From CALJIC01 sp039805565 (GTDB lineage: Bacteria; Chloroflexota; Chloroflexia; Chloroflexales; Roseiflexaceae), in the NCBI GenBank assembly GCA_039805565.1, contig JBDLTZ010000105.1, forward strand, positions 1-13,527: a stretch of 13,527 nucleotides of DNA. The letters run 5' to 3'. Under the pieces are notes generated by a model. The model was not told the origin of the DNA and did no database searches. It saw nothing but the letters and a program-made list of their open reading frames with translations. The stretch's first letter is position 1, and each line of letters starts with the position of its first letter. Positions 11,590-13,527 of this stretch are shown here, one piece after another. A program made the position numbers and the translations under genes.

Positions 11590-13527
11590 TCAGCGGCCCG
11601 AAGGGACGAGGCGGATCGACTCTACCCGCACTTCGCCGCCGTCGCCCACGCCCACCGGGTCGAGCCGCAGCCGCGTCACGATTCCCTCCCACCCCGGCGC
11701 GCCGCGCAGCTCGATGGTGTAGATCGTCATCTCGGGGCCCGGCGCGAGCGTCCAGCGCGCCGAGCGCAGCTCGTCGATGCTGCCGTCGGCGTCGGCGAAA
11801 AACAGCTGCGCGTCGCGCGCGCCCGCCGTGCTCGCCATCCGTACCTCGACTGCCTGGTAGCGCGAGGCGTCGAGCGCCAGGAGCGGGCTCAGCAGCGCAG
11901 GGTCGGCGCCGGGGCGGAAGCTCCACTCACCGTCGAGCCGCTCGCCGGACACGTTCGCAGCGCGCCAGCCCCAGTGGCTCGTCTCGAAGCTCCAGCCCTC
12001 ACCCTGCGCCAGCTCATCGGCGGAGGGCAGGCGGTGGTAGCCCGGCAGCTCCGGCGGTAGCTCCAGCGGCGCGAGGGCGGCGTGGTAGGGCGCGAAGCAC
12101 GCGTCCACCGTACGCTGCTCGAGGCGGTGCCTGCGCAGCAGCTCCGCGGGTGGTCGCAGCGCCTCCTCCGCCACGAGGACCGTGGCGCCGGCGTGCAGGG
12201 CCGTATCGATCCGCCCCTGCACGGTCGCACAGGCCGCGGTCCAATCGCTCCTCGCGTCGAAGATCGCCTGGTTGAGCGAGACGAAGTTCTCGTGACCCTC
12301 GTAGTACGGCAAGTAGAGTTCCAGCAGCCCGTCCGGGACTATCAGCAGGTCGGCCGGGGTGCTGCGCGACGCCAGCTCGCGCGCCACCACCCGCTGAAGG
12401 TCGGTGGCGGCGTCGCCACGCCGCTCGATCGCACCGTAGTTCGTCACGAGAGCCGCGCCGGCTATGCCAGCGGTCACCAGCGGCCGCCAGCTCCAGGGCC
12501 GCTCATCGGTGAGGCGCAGCGCCAGCAGCAGTAGGAAAGGCGGCAGGCTCGCGATCCAGAACTCGACGTTGTCCGGCTCCCACCAGGTGAAGAACGCGCC
12601 GTAGGTCAGCAGCCACGCCAGCAGGGCCGGGACGAGGCTTCGGTGGTTGGCGGTCGGCAGTCGGCGATTGGCGGTCGGCGACCGCCTCAGGGGCAGCGCG
12701 ATCGCTCCCAGCACCAGCCACAGCAGTGCGCCCCCGGGCTGCGCCAGTGTATCCGCCAGACCCTGGCCCAGATCGGCCAGTCGCTCGCGGCTGACAGGCG
12801 CGCCCCACCAGCCGGTCCGGGCATACTCGGTCAGCCACGCCATCGCTGCGTCCACGCTGCGGAACCCGCTCACCACCACCATCGCGTACAGGTAGGGCAG
12901 CCCCACCGTCAGCGCGTACACCAGGGCGTAGGCCAGCCAGCGGCCCATCCACCTCCCCCAGCTCGCACCCCGGTCGTCAGTCGTCGGCCGCTGCCTGTGG
13001 GCCGTGGCATCCAGCGCGGCGCACACGAGCACCGGCACGCACAGAAGCACGTTCGTCTGGTGGAACAGCGTCGCGCCGCCGTGCGCGAGGCCGAGCGCCA
13101 TCAGCCGCCGTGTCGTCCAGGCACCTGGCCGCGTTATCAGGTCCAGACAGATGATCAGGAACAGCGCCGCCAGCGTGTAGACCTCGATCTCGACTGCGTA
13201 GTACCAGAAGGCGTACGACCCCACCAGGAGCACTGCCGGCGCGAGGGCCGCGTCTGTCCGGCCGGTGACCCTGCGCACGGTGCTGTACAGCAGTGCCGCG
13301 CCCAGCGCGCCGGCGGTGGCGTTGATGATCTGCAGTGGGAGCGCGGCGCCGCCCGTGTAGCCCAGCGCCTGCCCCACGGCCAGCGCGATTGACCCGAGCG
13401 GCCCGTAGGCCAGGTGGTGCGGGTGGAGCAGCTCCGTCCAGGGCTTGCGCTCGACGCTCGTCACGTACGAGAGTGCGTCGAAGGTATGGACTTGGGTGAG
13501 GGTGGCGAGGTACAGCACCAGGACGCT
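11590..13527 (-). CDS. GT-C-like membrane glycosyltransferase with C-terminal sandwich domain (N-terminus beyond right edge)
   Basis: 645 residues are visible and the frame is open to the right edge (first codons read SVLVLYLATL), so the true start is probably a few residues outside. Seen: a hydrophobic half of about ten helices with a conserved-looking first lumenal loop HTFDALSYV, holding an Asp at the place of the GT-C catalytic Asp, then HPHHLAYGPLG, SYAFWYYAVEIEVYTLAALF and FTWWEPDNVEFW. After about residue 385 comes a soluble part with PADLLIVPDGLLELYLPYYEG, followed by a beta-rich end with LDASRYQAVEVRM, AQLFFADADGS and VTRLRLDPVG that resembles a carbohydrate-binding jelly roll. This suggests transfer of a sugar from a lipid carrier outside the membrane, but neither donor nor acceptor can be named. 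Two loops contain heptamer arrays (D and E). A GT39-type or DUF2723-type relation is possible. Confidence 0.75.
   Translation of the reverse strand, partial: SVLVLYLATLTQVHTFDALSYVTSVERKPWTELLHPHHLAYGPLGSIALAVGQALGYTGGAALPLQIINATAGALGAALLYSTVRRVTGRTDAALAPAVLLVGSYAFWYYAVEIEVYTLAALFLIICLDLITRPGAWTTRRLMALGLAHGGATLFHQTNVLLCVPVLVCAALDATAHRQRPTTDDRGASWGRWMGRWLAYALVYALTVGLPYLYAMVVVSGFRSVDAAMAWLTEYARTGWWGAPVSRERLADLGQGLADTLAQPGGALLWLVLGAIALPLRRSPTANRRLPTANHRSLVPALLAWLLTYGAFFTWWEPDNVEFWIASLPPFLLLLALRLTDERPWSWRPLVTAGIAGAALVTNYGAIERRGDAATDLQRVVARELASRSTPADLLIVPDGLLELYLPYYEGHENFVSLNQAIFDARSDWTAACATVQGRIDTALHAGATVLVAEEALRPPAELLRRHRLEQRTVDACFAPYHAALAPLELPPELPGYHRLPSADELAQGEGWSFETSHWGWRAANVSGERLDGEWSFRPGADPALLSPLLALDASRYQAVEVRMASTAGARDAQLFFADADGSIDELRSARWTLAPGPEMTIYTIELRGAPGWEGIVTRLRLDPVGVGDGGEVRVESIRLVPSGR
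12641..12682. repeat. Heptamer array D in the glycosyltransferase-like gene
   Basis: Six units in 7-base register: CGGTGGT, TGGCGGT, CGGCAGT, CGGCGAT, TGGCGGT, CGGCGAC. The six units total 42 bases, so the frame is kept. The coding strand gives RRSPTANRRLPTANHRS, a polar loop placed between two hydrophobic helices (after GAIALPL and before LVPALLAWLL). Confidence 0.75.
12971..12998. repeat. Heptamer array E in the glycosyltransferase-like gene
   Basis: Four units in 7-base register: CGGTCGT, CAGTCGT, CGGCCGC, TGCCTGT, the last being degenerate. The coding strand encodes HRQRPTTDDRG between two hydrophobic segments (VCAALDA and the GRWLAYAL helix). The peptide QRPTTDDR is identical to the one encoded by array A in rarA. 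Confidence 0.7.

Overview
The window is a dense, GC-rich bacterial chromosome segment with mostly housekeeping and membrane-protein genes on both strands. GC-rich third codon positions, sharp TGnTATAAT-type promoters, the gene families present (SpoIIM-like membrane protein, DUF3566-like protein, GT-C-like glycosyltransferase with a C-terminal sandwich domain, acetylpolyamine amidohydrolase) and many heptanucleotide tandem repeats suggest a member of the Chloroflexota (Chloroflexus/Roseiflexus/Kouleothrix-like). This placement is an inference from style and content; there is no rRNA or other marker to fix it.

Layout from left to right: the 5' part of pcm (minus strand, running off the left edge) is divergent from a sigma-70 family regulator. 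A perfect 14-bp hairpin terminator follows, then panE (ketopantoate reductase) with its own TATAAT. panE runs tail to tail, with stops overlapping, into an FAD-dependent amine/amino-acid oxidoreductase on the minus strand. Upstream of that oxidoreductase, on the same strand, lies a frameshifted and truncated ThrE-family transporter pseudogene. A small three-helix membrane protein (plus) meets rarA (minus) at a CTAG that supplies both stop codons. After a 385-base non-coding stretch come a GlsB/YeaQ-type small membrane protein (minus), then a plus-strand block: acetylpolyamine amidohydrolase, a DUF3566-like membrane protein one base downstream, thymidine kinase, a 125-bp heptamer array, and a SpoIIM/DUF95 membrane protein. 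A 19-bp perfect hairpin separates this block from a minus-strand pair, a 14-helix MFS transporter and, upstream of it, a large membrane glycosyltransferase-like protein whose start lies outside the right edge.

I see no defence island, prophage, CRISPR array or biosynthetic cluster. The signal that the gene list does not explain is a family of strict 7-bp-period repeats found at five places: one intergenic array that abuts the spoIIM-like start codon and leaves it without a Shine-Dalgarno, and four arrays inside coding sequences (rarA tail, the amidohydrolase, and twice in the glycosyltransferase). The coding arrays stay in frame and add Pro/Thr/Asp/Arg-rich loops. Two of them, in different genes, encode the same peptide QRPTTDDR.
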